This document shows positions 16,733 through 23,153 of a stretch of DNA of 25,428 bases, piece by piece. Position numbers and translations under genes: made by a program. The stretch's first letter is position 1. Each line of letters opens with the position of its first letter. Source of the DNA: a virus. The stretch is taken from positions 1 through 25,428 of the IMG/VR virus record IMGVR_UViG_3300049893_002332; one strand, given 5' to 3'. The notes beneath the pieces are model-generated. The model had not been told where the DNA came from. It did not search any database and worked only from the letters and a program-made list of their open reading frames with translations.

Positions 16733-16742
16733 AGATATGGCC
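16733..16742 (-). promoter_or_regulatory. Intergenic element GGCCATATCT, copy 2
   Basis: The minus strand has the same ten bases as 4775-4784, here 18 bases before the scaffold start, in the 48-base gap after the portal gene. The alignment extends as GA-x-GGCCATATCT-x-A. A GATC pair also flanks it. Two copies in two of the few real gaps of the operon hint at a shared signal. Confidence 0.35.
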
Positions 16743-16763
16743 TTCCGATCTATAGGCTTGAGA

Positions 16764-18887
16764 TTATTTTTGCGGCATCCCACTCATGTAAGGCTGTTCC
16801 ATTGGTGGAGCAGTCTGTGGCAGAGACGAGTCACCCTGTCCTTGGGATGGAAGCATGCGAGCAATCTCAGCCTGCACACCTTGACTCATATTTTGTAATA
16901 CTGCCTGCGATTGTCCCTGTTCTTCTAATTTTTGCAAGAGCCAAATAATAGCTTCGTATGGAACGCGAGCGCGCTGTGTCTTTTTAGGCGACGTCGGATC
17001 TTGAACATACAAATCCACAGGAGTTAAAGGACCACCACTTGGAATAAATCCAGCCGCAGCTCTCTGAAGCTCAGCAGCCTGAGCAGCTTTTATCTCTTCA
17101 TGCTCAGTAATTTTATCTTGGTACATGAGCTTCACTTGCTCTGATAAAAATACAAAATCTGGTTCACTCATACGAGTAGAGAGTCGTTTAATTTGGTACT
17201 CGTGATTATCGTATTGACGAGGCGGAGGCATTCTACCAGCATCAAGAGCTAAGATATCATTTGTCGCATTATCGTAATCCAAAGTCAGATCCTTAAACGC
17301 TTCTTCTTCATTCACGTAAGGCATCATTCTAAATAATTTACCAATGTCTTCTGGCTTAAGATTTGTACCCACGTACTGCAGAATCGTTGTGATCTGCATG
17401 AGTTTACCAAGCTTTGTCTCAGAATCATCCGACGCTGGGTCTACTTTAATTTGGTAATTAAGAGGAGTTGTGTTCTTAAACTCATCCACATTCACCATCT
17501 CACTTCTACCAATCGCAGGAATTAAATTTTGCTCTGTGTAGTATTCCTTCGCTAATTTTAACGTAACCTCACACACGTTAACTAAGAAACGCTCAAACTT
17601 ACACGCATACTTGGAGTAACGCTTCTTCTGTCTCATCGAAGCATAGAGAAGTGCTTGCGGGTCCATTTGCGCTGGCTTCTCCTCCATATCCTCAGCCATT
17701 CTGCACACTGCGTACATCTCACTGATGATACCAGCCATGTAGTTATCGTATTGATCACCGCTACGGCCTGGCAAAATTGTAGGTGGCTCACCCGCGTACT
17801 GAAGATTGCGAACACCAGGCAGCACTCCGCCCTGAGTAAGTTTGGTTCCACTTTGAGTTAAAATTTTATCATCACCAATTGTGATTTGGTGTTCTACAAT
17901 TTTGGACGCACACCTGTTAATCTCAGCCTGGTAAGGACGCGCGACTTTGATAATCGAGTAGTGGCGAGGCGTACTCTCAAGCTCGTCAAAACCCTCGTAC
18001 ACAATTGGAAATACTCCAGCTGGTAGCTCTCCCTCAAATAAAACCCCTGTAGGTGTACAGTAGTAATAATATCCATTTGGAAAATCAGGACTAGGTCTCC
18101 AGTACATCTCAAAAATTAAACATTGATTCTTGCTATCAACGTATTTACCCGTGACTGGGTCAAAAACAATATATGTTTCATCTTTTGTCTCGCTGATAAG
18201 TTTTAATTTATCTTTGTCGTTACCAACCATCTCCTTAAGCTTTGGAATATCGACCATTTTGTCGTAACCAAGCCACTGAGCATCGTCCATCGAACGCGCT
18301 CCAGGAGGACGTCTTAAATTAAAACTAAAAAGTCTCTCGTACTCAAAATCCCCTGAAAAAATGGCGCGTCCTTGCGCCGGAGATCCATCCTCCTTGAAGA
18401 TAGGCTCACCTGTTTTTTCATCAATAGCTTGATCATAACCAATGTGCTCCCCAAGATTTGGGTTCCAAAAAATTTTAGTAGCTACTTCCCCCTGAATTAC
18501 GAAGTCGTTACAGAACTCATCAATTTTTTTATCAAGCTTTCTTCTGTGCTTTACATCCTGCCAAACGGCATTGCATAACTGCGCAGCCTTTTGATCCTGA
18601 AGTTCTGTCTTGTTCTTGGGCATGCAAGAAACACCAGGAGCAAGCGTTAAAATATTATCAACGTAGTTTTTGCAAATCTTCTGAATGTGATTTTTTGTAA
18701 TCCGAATCTTAGTCGAATTATCTAAATTTTGATTGTTTCTTATCGAGTTCCAAAATCTGGAACCCTGTCTGGTGTAGTGCTCACCCGCATAGAGTAAAAC
18801 GTTTGATTTCTGCTCGGCTGAAATATTTTTATCGATGGAAACAGATTCTTCCCTAAGAGCCCACAAATCATTGAACGTCTTCTTCAT
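16764..18887 (-). CDS. Portal protein, P22-type
   Basis: This 707-residue protein, close to the size of P22 portal, has AGGAAA four bases before its ATG. The N-terminus (SRFWNSIRNNQNLDNSTKIR, then THE NHIQKICKNYVDNIL region) is the usual wing start. Central parts include VIQGEVATKIFWNPN, FEYERLFSFNLRRPPGA and YEGFDELESTPRHYSIIKVA, which match the clip, stem and crown order of podophage portals. The C-terminal 120 residues are Gln/Pro-rich and disordered (MSQGVQAEIARMLPSQGQG). Twelve copies should form the DNA channel that docks terminase and, later, the adaptor at 1031-1732. It overlaps the small upstream gene by 20 bases. Confidence 0.88.
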   Translation of the reverse strand: MKKTFNDLWALREESVSIDKNISAEQKSNVLLYAGEHYTRQGSRFWNSIRNNQNLDNSTKIRITKNHIQKICKNYVDNILTLAPGVSCMPKNKTELQDQKAAQLCNAVWQDVKHRRKLDKKIDEFCNDFVIQGEVATKIFWNPNLGEHIGYDQAIDEKTGEPIFKEDGSPAQGRAIFSGDFEYERLFSFNLRRPPGARSMDDAQWLGYDKMVDIPKLKEMVGNDKDKLKLISETKDETYIVFDPVTGKYVDSKNQCLIFEMYWRPSPDFPNGYYYYCTPTGVLFEGELPAGVFPIVYEGFDELESTPRHYSIIKVARPYQAEINRCASKIVEHQITIGDDKILTQSGTKLTQGGVLPGVRNLQYAGEPPTILPGRSGDQYDNYMAGIISEMYAVCRMAEDMEEKPAQMDPQALLYASMRQKKRYSKYACKFERFLVNVCEVTLKLAKEYYTEQNLIPAIGRSEMVNVDEFKNTTPLNYQIKVDPASDDSETKLGKLMQITTILQYVGTNLKPEDIGKLFRMMPYVNEEEAFKDLTLDYDNATNDILALDAGRMPPPRQYDNHEYQIKRLSTRMSEPDFVFLSEQVKLMYQDKITEHEEIKAAQAAELQRAAAGFIPSGGPLTPVDLYVQDPTSPKKTQRARVPYEAIIWLLQKLEEQGQSQAVLQNMSQGVQAEIARMLPSQGQGDSSLPQTAPPMEQPYMSGMPQK

Positions 18888-19182
18888 TAGCTTTCCTCAT
18901 AATTTCAAGAGTTCTTCTCTCGTACTCAGCCGGATCAGTCAGCTGCAGCTCCATGAACTCCTCTTCATCGTCATCAATTTTTTGTTTTTTATCTGCTTCT
19001 CGCTCGATTGCGTCGGCGGCCCGAGTGACTTTCTCTGGGACTTGAACAGGCTCTGGCACTGTCATGCGTTTTCTAGCGTGGCTACCAAAAACGACCTTTA
19101 TACCTTCTAAGTCTAAACTCTGTAACTCATATTGGGAAGCCATCTCCAATATTTCTTTTATCTCACTGAGTTGGTACTTCAT
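18868..19182 (-). CDS. Small hypothetical protein between terminase and portal
   Basis: This protein has 104 residues, with GGGGGAG four bases before its ATG; the gene overlaps the large terminase gene by 20 bases and the portal gene by 20 bases. It is charged and helical: MKYQLSEIKEILEMASQYEL, a basic middle (HARKRMTVPEP), an acidic run (KIDDDEEEFMEL), and a helical end. The N-terminal 40 residues (helix, then LDLEGIKVVFG) resemble small phage proteins of unknown role. An accessory packaging or head-assembly function is plausible from context only. Confidence 0.7.
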   Translation of the reverse strand: MKYQLSEIKEILEMASQYELQSLDLEGIKVVFGSHARKRMTVPEPVQVPEKVTRAADAIEREADKKQKIDDDEEEFMELQLTDPAEYERRTLEIMRKANEEDVQ

Positions 19183-20788
19183 ACAACTCCCCCCATGCGT
19201 CTAGTTCAGCATCTACTGTCCATTCCGATTGGGGTTCTGTAAATCTTTTTCTTCTCTGATCATCAATTGTCTCTTCTCTTTTGACCTCTAGAACCGGGGG
19301 TTTCTCCTCTAACGTACCCTCCATCACCCCAATCTTAGGCCAATTCCAAGGAAGTCTTGTTAACGCATATCTAAGCGCGTCGCATAAATCATCAAGCGCC
19401 TTACGCTTGTCCGTCTCAATGAGTAACGTCGAGAGCTCGTACTGAAGAGCGTCCGTCTCCTCCAACTCAAAAATCTGAAGCGCCCCATGTTTGAATAAAA
19501 CATTTAGCACCTTCTCCCCCACGTCATGACGTTTGTCAGCTGGAGTAACGGCTAAACCCCTACGGGTCGCAATCGTAGAAAAATCCTTGGCGTGGTAATC
19601 GTAAAAAATTCCAGTTAGCGATATCTTCGCATCCGCGACTAACTCTAAAAGTTTGTCGTAGACGTCCATGTCAGTGGTGAGAACCTTATCCCCCTTCCAA
19701 GCCCGAACCACTCGCGCCTCCGTGAAAGTTGGATCAACAGCCACAATCACTATCGTGCTTGGATGATTAGCAGAACCCCCGGACCCAATATCCACTCCAG
19801 CGTAGTAACCCCAATTCACCGGAATCTTGTGAGGCTTACAAACATTCCTTCTTCTATCAAACGCTGAGTACTTTAGCCCCCCGTCCAAAACAAACCGCCC
19901 GTACACACGGCGCTGAACCTCTGCCTCGTTCTTGCAAAATTTTATTACGCGATTAATTGCGTCGGGGGTCCAATGCGATGGCGTGCCGTCCTCAAAATGC
20001 TTACAGTCAAACAAACTCACCTGAAGCTTAAACGCCCCCTGGAAACGTTCTTCTGCAGTCCCCTGCCGCTCCATTGTATCAAACCAAAGCTTCTGTCCCA
20101 TGGTAGCCGTGAACACCATACTAAAGTATCCATTATTGGCCTGCCGCCTAAAGTTCATCTCATCCCAAAAATCCTCTGGTAACTCCTCATCGCAAAACAT
20201 CGCCCACACGGTTGCGCCCTGAAGGTTCATGATGTCCTGAGTGTAAGATAAAAAGTAAACACTCACCCCGCTGTTGAAGTGAATGGCGTGGATGTAGCTC
20301 CCCCGCTTCTCAGCCTTCCACCCGTACACCGGGTGATCCTTCATCTCATTCTGAGGCAGAAAGTCTGGAACCCACTTCTTGTAAAATTCCCTAGTCGCAA
20401 AATCATGCGACGGGTACATGTACCAAAAGGTTCGGGGTTGTGTTCGCCAAAGACTCGTCCACTTCTCTTTATTGGTAGCCCAGTCAATACACTTCATGAT
20501 CTGAACAGAGCTTTTTCCGATCTGGTTAGCAGCCGTTATGAACTGCTCATGCTCCATCGAATCCAAATACTTCCTCTGCCACTCGTACAAATTGAAACCA
20601 TACAAGTGAGGAAGATTTTTTTTGTACTTAAACTTCTGCTCAAGAAGTGCAACCTTCTCAGCTTTTAAAACCTGCTCTTTTATCTCAGCATCCCTAGCTT
20701 CGTCTAAAGCCCGAAGCTCATCTTGGGTAGGCTCAGGTTTTTTCTTGGGTGACGACCGACTCACTTTGGACTTCAATGACGTGCTCAC
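19163..20788 (-). CDS. terL: Terminase large subunit
   Basis: This 541-residue packaging motor has both expected domains. ATPase: an adenine-binding-like segment with YEWQRKYL (68-75), Walker A AANQIGKSS (86-94), Walker B VWAMFCDEE (194-202) and the coupling motif MVFTATM (224-230). Nuclease: GVDIGSGG with D333, FYDYHAKD with D397, and DDLCDALRY with D470. It drives ATP-dependent DNA translocation through the portal and cuts concatemers. The longest reading uses GTG at 20788, overlapping the small subunit gene by 56 bases. Its ribosome site is poor and an in-frame GTG eight codons later is an alternative. Confidence 0.95.
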   Translation of the reverse strand: MSTSLKSKVSRSSPKKKPEPTQDELRALDEARDAEIKEQVLKAEKVALLEQKFKYKKNLPHLYGFNLYEWQRKYLDSMEHEQFITAANQIGKSSVQIMKCIDWATNKEKWTSLWRTQPRTFWYMYPSHDFATREFYKKWVPDFLPQNEMKDHPVYGWKAEKRGSYIHAIHFNSGVSVYFLSYTQDIMNLQGATVWAMFCDEELPEDFWDEMNFRRQANNGYFSMVFTATMGQKLWFDTMERQGTAEERFQGAFKLQVSLFDCKHFEDGTPSHWTPDAINRVIKFCKNEAEVQRRVYGRFVLDGGLKYSAFDRRRNVCKPHKIPVNWGYYAGVDIGSGGSANHPSTIVIVAVDPTFTEARVVRAWKGDKVLTTDMDVYDKLLELVADAKISLTGIFYDYHAKDFSTIATRRGLAVTPADKRHDVGEKVLNVLFKHGALQIFELEETDALQYELSTLLIETDKRKALDDLCDALRYALTRLPWNWPKIGVMEGTLEEKPPVLEVKREETIDDQRRKRFTEPQSEWTVDAELDAWGELYEVPTQ

Positions 20789-21506
20789 TCTCTAGGTGCT
20801 CATGCCCCTCAATCTGTAATGGCTTTGATACTCGGTACGCACCCTCTGATAATTGTTTCTCAAGCTCCGCTAACTTCTCATCCAAACTTCTAACAGGATT
20901 GGTAACCTCAGAAGTCTTTGTCTCAACCATGAGCTTGTTCTCATTCACATTCAAATTAATCGCCTGTGTCTTCTGAGTGTACCCACCCTTTAAACGCATA
21001 TCTAACATCATCGTAGCTTTTAAAATCAAATCCCCAACCTTCGTATTCACTTCTCCCGTTCGCTCATTAGAAATCGGAAGTTTTAATATCTCCCCAATAC
21101 GCCTAAGACCAATCTCAAGCAAATCCTCCGTCCGAGCCATGTACTCCCTTGGAGGAATTAAAATATAGGCAAGCACCTCTGGTTTTTTAATGTAACGCTC
21201 AAAAGTAAGCCTAGCACTCACTAATTCATAAAGCGGATCAAACCGCATCGCAGTCTTGTGCTGAATAGCGTAGTCATACTCCGCCCAAAATGAACGCCTG
21301 TAATAAACCGTCGAGTTCGACGGCTCCCCATACTTATCAATGAAATCTTCCTCAGTAAGATTTTTGTACTCCGCTGGTAGGCGCATTACTTGGTACTTAA
21401 TCTGGTAAGGTACTAACTCCTCCACGGTTCGGGGGGTTTGGTAATTAAGAACCGTCGCGTCAAAACCCTTTTCCCTGTATTTAGCTGATTTTCTCGTCTT
21501 AGCCAT
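20733..21506 (-). CDS. terS: Putative terminase small subunit
   Basis: This 257-residue protein starts the late operon directly upstream of the large terminase. Residues 1-60 are basic with LPAEYKNLTEEDFIDKYGEP and YYRRSFWAEYDYAI, compatible with a helix-turn-helix DNA-binding domain. A helical central oligomerisation region follows (RTEDLLEIGLRRIGEILKL). The acidic C-terminal tail (about residues 200-257, LDEKLAELEKQLSE) could contact the large subunit. No Shine-Dalgarno precedes the ATG; the repeats at 21509-21585 end almost at the start codon, so leaderless or unusual initiation is possible. The assignment is by position and composition. Confidence 0.75.
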   Translation of the reverse strand: MAKTRKSAKYREKGFDATVLNYQTPRTVEELVPYQIKYQVMRLPAEYKNLTEEDFIDKYGEPSNSTVYYRRSFWAEYDYAIQHKTAMRFDPLYELVSARLTFERYIKKPEVLAYILIPPREYMARTEDLLEIGLRRIGEILKLPISNERTGEVNTKVGDLILKATMMLDMRLKGGYTQKTQAINLNVNENKLMVETKTSEVTNPVRSLDEKLAELEKQLSEGAYRVSKPLQIEGHEHLESEHVIEVQSESVVTQEKT

Positions 21507-21524
21507 TATTTAAGATTAGTTAAC

Positions 21525-21547
21525 ATTGTTAAGACATGTAAACAATT
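21525..21547 (-). promoter_or_regulatory. Operator-like dyad 1 (ATTGTT-N10-AACAAT)
   Basis: ATTGTT at 21525-21530 and AACAAT at 21541-21546 form a 22-bp dyad. The minus strand reads TCTTAACAAT within it. It lies 19 bases from the terminase start. On the minus strand a weak TTGTTT-N17-TAACTA promoter can be drawn over the same bases, so a bound protein could block or activate late transcription. Confidence 0.5.
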
Positions 21548-21562
21548 TTAATAATTCTTAGC

Positions 21563-21585
21563 ATTGTTAAGAAAAGTGAACAATT
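21563..21585 (-). promoter_or_regulatory. Operator-like dyad 2 (ATTGTT-N10-AACAAT)
   Basis: The same dyad with identical 10-base spacing lies 38 bases from dyad 1 and is embedded in a 38-bp imperfect direct repeat. On the minus strand a weak TTGTTC-N17-TAAGAA promoter overlaps it. The candidate plus-strand promoter at 21595-21623 begins ten bases to its right. Confidence 0.5.
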
Positions 21586-21594
21586 GGTAATTCT

Positions 21595-21623
21595 TTGGTA
21601 TGGCTAAGTGCGACATATATAAT
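21595..21623 (+). promoter_or_regulatory. Candidate sigma70-type early promoter 1
   Basis: TTGGTA, 17 bases and TATAAT match a host sigma70 promoter, with a perfect -10 hexamer and a fair -35. It faces the early genes but lies more than 400 bases before the first of them. It may produce a long leader or a small RNA. Confidence 0.5.
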
Positions 21624-21769
21624 AGAGGGGTTTCTGGTAAAATGATGCGGGGGATTCACCAAAAAAGTTCAGCGAGAAGACCCCCACCCCCTCCCCTTCG
21701 ACAAAAATTCTATAATGATCCCCGAGTCTTACGAGCAGTCAAGCACAGCACCAATGAACCGGGGGATAC

Positions 21770-21796
21770 TTGACACGTGTGTTCTACTAATATAGA
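21770..21796 (+). promoter_or_regulatory. Candidate sigma70-type early promoter 2
   Basis: A perfect TTGACA is followed after 15 bases by TATAGA. The spacer is two bases shorter than the optimum, so strength is uncertain. It faces the early genes and is followed by GGGGGA at 21808. Confidence 0.4.
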
Positions 21797-21827
21797 TGCA
21801 GAGAGTCGGGGGAACGTTCGAACTTTG

Positions 21828-21851
21828 ACTTGTTGTGTTTACACTACAAGT
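21828..21851. repeat. Inverted repeat, 24 bp, operator or hairpin
   Basis: ACTTGTTGTGT and ACACTACAAGT are inverted complements with one mismatch in 11 and a two-base centre. A dimeric regulator site is the simplest reading. It lies between candidate promoter 2 and the three 21-bp-spaced boxes. Confidence 0.5.
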
Positions 21852-21862
21852 TAGTGATTCGA

Positions 21863-21915
21863 TCTTAACAATTCAACGTTGGAACTTAACAATTGAGCAC
21901 TAAGTCTTAACAATT
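21863..21915 (+). repeat. Three CTTAACAATT boxes spaced exactly 21 bp
   Basis: Boxes start at 21863 (TCTTAACAATT), 21884 (ACTTAACAATT) and 21905 (TCTTAACAATT), all in the plus direction. A 21-bp period is two helical turns, so proteins bound there would line up on one DNA face. The same motif lies in the dyads beside the terminase gene, in the opposite direction, and again at 22124-22133. Confidence 0.7.
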
Positions 21916-22026
21916 ACATTCTTTGGCAGCTGTCTAAAAGTTATACGACAAAAAATGTCACTTCAAAAATGACACATCTAATTTAATTAAAGAAACTCCA
22001 ATGGCACATGCGATGCATCATATAGG

Positions 22027-22052
22027 GTGTACGCAAAAACAAAGGAGCTAAT
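22027..22052 (+). promoter_or_regulatory. Leader element 1: GTGTACGCAA plus Shine-Dalgarno
   Basis: The leader of the 48-residue gene has GTGTACGCAA (22027-22036), then AAAGGAGC before the ATG. The leader of the next gene has the same order. The ten bases and GGAGC are both complementary to the loop of the hairpin at 23086-23133. Confidence 0.6.
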
Positions 22053-22199
22053 ATGTATACACCTAAACAAGTAAATGAACACGCTAAAAAAGTAAATGAA
22101 GTCATGAAAGTGATCATCATCGGCTTAACAATTGGAATGTTAAGTATTGATCATGTTGTGAAAGTCGCTCAAGCGATGATCACACTTTCAAACCAATAA
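22053..22199 (+). CDS. Small 48-residue early protein, or structured RNA region
   Basis: This is the first early open frame, with a strong AAAGGAG six bases before its ATG. The product starts MYTPKQVNEHAKKVNEVMK, then a short hydrophobic stretch VIIIGLTIGML and an amphipathic end (HVVKVAQAMITLSNQ). It is too short to assign. The DNA also forms a long imperfect stem: 22105-22118 pairs with 22175-22190, 14 bp with a two-base bulge. It also contains a CTTAACAATT box at 22124. The strong ribosome site favours translation, but an RNA function cannot be excluded. Confidence 0.6.
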   Translation: MYTPKQVNEHAKKVNEVMKVIIIGLTIGMLSIDHVVKVAQAMITLSNQ

Positions 22200-22200
22200 T

Positions 22201-22224
22201 TGTACGCAACATAAAGGAGCCTAT
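22201..22224 (+). promoter_or_regulatory. Leader element 2: TGTACGCAAC plus Shine-Dalgarno
   Basis: TGTACGCAAC (22201-22210) is followed by five bases, then GGAGCC (22216-22221), which includes the Shine-Dalgarno of the 138-residue gene. It repeats leader element 1. Both segments are fully complementary to the hairpin loop at 23097-23112. Confidence 0.65.
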
Positions 22225-22641
22225 ATGAAATTAGTAAAATCAAAATCTTTTAGATTAGTATACGAATCAATGGTTGTCGGATACTCGGACTGCCACGAGA
22301 TGGATCAAAAGAAAGAACTAATATTCGGACAACGTGGTGAGCGAAATTTAAATTTTAATACAATCCTTATTGGCGCAGTTAACGCTGTAGAGATGTGTGA
22401 AATATTCTCTAAAGTTTGTCCGGGCGGTTACAACACAATGAATAAAGAGTCATTAGTCAAAATAGCTGAATGTTTTGATGATGCTGAATTCTATTTAGGT
22501 CGTGAGGGTTCTCCAGTTTTGTATATCAAACCCAAAACAAGATTATGGTTTGGAGACCGAAGACACACCGAAATAGGTACATTAGCTGACGAAGTATCTT
22601 ACGAGCCAAGCGTTGGTATGTTCAGAGTTTGGTTTGACTAA
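22225..22641 (+). CDS. Hypothetical early protein, 138 residues
   Basis: ATG at 22225 has AAAGGAG upstream, in leader element 2. The protein is a mixed alpha/beta chain (LVKSKSFRLVYESMVVGYSD, then FNTILIGAVNAVEMCEIFSK, and VLYIKPKTRLWFGDRRHTEI). Three cysteines are scattered and no metal motif is seen. There is no signal peptide or membrane span. It is probably a small phage takeover or regulatory protein. The family is not recognised. Confidence 0.8.
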   Translation: MKLVKSKSFRLVYESMVVGYSDCHEMDQKKELIFGQRGERNLNFNTILIGAVNAVEMCEIFSKVCPGGYNTMNKESLVKIAECFDDAEFYLGREGSPVLYIKPKTRLWFGDRRHTEIGTLADEVSYEPSVGMFRVWFD

Positions 22642-22655
22642 AGGTAGGAGATTAT

Positions 22656-22880
22656 ATGAATAAAAATAAATTTGTAATTATAGATTGGTGCTCAAACATT
22701 TGTTTTAAAGGCCGAGAGTTCGATTCTTTTGAAGACGCATGGGGTTTCTTGTATGAGCTCTATGACGAGCAAAAGTTCGCTGGAACTTTATCTGAAAAGG
22801 AATTCGACGACCAAATGAGCGAGTACTCAGTAGTGAATACGAAGTCTAAAAAATATCAAAATTGTAATTGGAGAATTTAA
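22656..22880 (+). CDS. Hypothetical early protein, 74 residues
   Basis: GGTAGGAG lies before the ATG. The product is acidic and aromatic: FVIIDWCSNICFKGREFDSF, then EDAWGFLYELYDEQKF and EKEFDDQMSEYSVVN. The 'F-x-S-F-E-DAW-x-FLYE' stretch is a pattern common in small phage proteins of unknown role. It is followed after one base by the next gene. It is likely cytoplasmic; no function is claimed. Confidence 0.75.
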   Translation: MNKNKFVIIDWCSNICFKGREFDSFEDAWGFLYELYDEQKFAGTLSEKEFDDQMSEYSVVNTKSKKYQNCNWRI

Positions 22881-22881
22881 T

Positions 22882-23070
22882 ATGAGTAAAAATAAAGTAT
22901 ACAAAGTAACTGATTTAGGAGTAGAACCAGTTTATCCAGAAAATTTTGAAGAGTATGAGGAACTTTTAGCGGGTGATGACCCTCACTTTAGCGATTTCGA
23001 AACTGCTATGATGTTCTGTTTAGCGGCTATTTGCTCTAGGCTCAAAGAACTTGAGAACAAAAAAGATTGA
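22882..23070 (+). CDS. Small acidic early protein, 62 residues
   Basis: This gene starts one base after the preceding stop, with GGAGA upstream in the end of that gene. The protein is strongly acidic (YPENFEEYEELLAGDDPHF) and ends with a helix, ETAMMFCLAAICSRLKELEN. Acidic small early proteins sometimes mimic DNA or bind host proteins, but nothing here is specific. The family is unrecognised. Confidence 0.7.
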   Translation: MSKNKVYKVTDLGVEPVYPENFEEYEELLAGDDPHFSDFETAMMFCLAAICSRLKELENKKD

Positions 23071-23085
23071 CCAGCTAGCGGTCAT

Positions 23086-23133
23086 ACCATGGGGCGGGCT
23101 CCGTTGCGTACACTTCGTATTTCGCCCCGTGGT
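23086..23133 (+). ncRNA. Hairpin with loop antisense to two gene leaders
   Basis: ACCATGGGGCG and CGCCCCGTGGT form an 11-bp stem with one T-G wobble around a 26-base loop. The loop begins GGCTCCGTTGCGTACAC. GTTGCGTACA is the exact complement of TGTACGCAAC in leader 2, and GGCTCC complements its GGAGCC ribosome site. TTGCGTACAC complements leader 1. It lies in the 83-base gap before the cold-shock-like gene. It could be a trans-acting RNA, a long-range switch in the same mRNA, or a structured leader of the next gene. No clear terminator follows. Confidence 0.55.
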
Positions 23134-23153
23134 TCAATTTTGAAAGGATCTTT

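Larger units (their letters stand above)
21507..22052. promoter_or_regulatory. Divergent control region between late and early genes
   Basis: These 546 bases contain no convincing gene. They separate the minus-strand late operon from the plus-strand early genes. They hold repeated CTTAACAAT boxes, two dyads beside the terminase gene, candidate plus-strand promoters, a 24-bp inverted repeat, a C-rich tract (21681-21696), three GGGGGA runs, and the leader of the first early gene. This is where a transcription switch would be expected; a role in replication is also possible. Confidence 0.75.

Noticed and set aside
21681-21696. C-rich tract (G-rich on the minus strand) as a quadruplex
   Set aside because: It has only three G-runs of four or more, with one-base loops, so it does not meet the four-run pattern. 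It may simply be compositional.
21642-21773. A 43-residue plus-strand frame (MMRGIHQKSSARRPPP...) in the divergent control region
   Set aside because: It crosses a C-rich tract and has a poor ribosome site and a low-complexity proline run. It looks like a chance frame in regulatory DNA.
21956-21974. TGTCA/TGACA inverted repeat as an operator
   Set aside because: The arms are only five bases with a nine-base gap in AT-rich DNA, too weak to support.
23068-23084. TGACC-AGCTAGC-GGTCA inverted repeat after the acidic early gene as a terminator
   Set aside because: The stem is only five base pairs and no T-tract follows.
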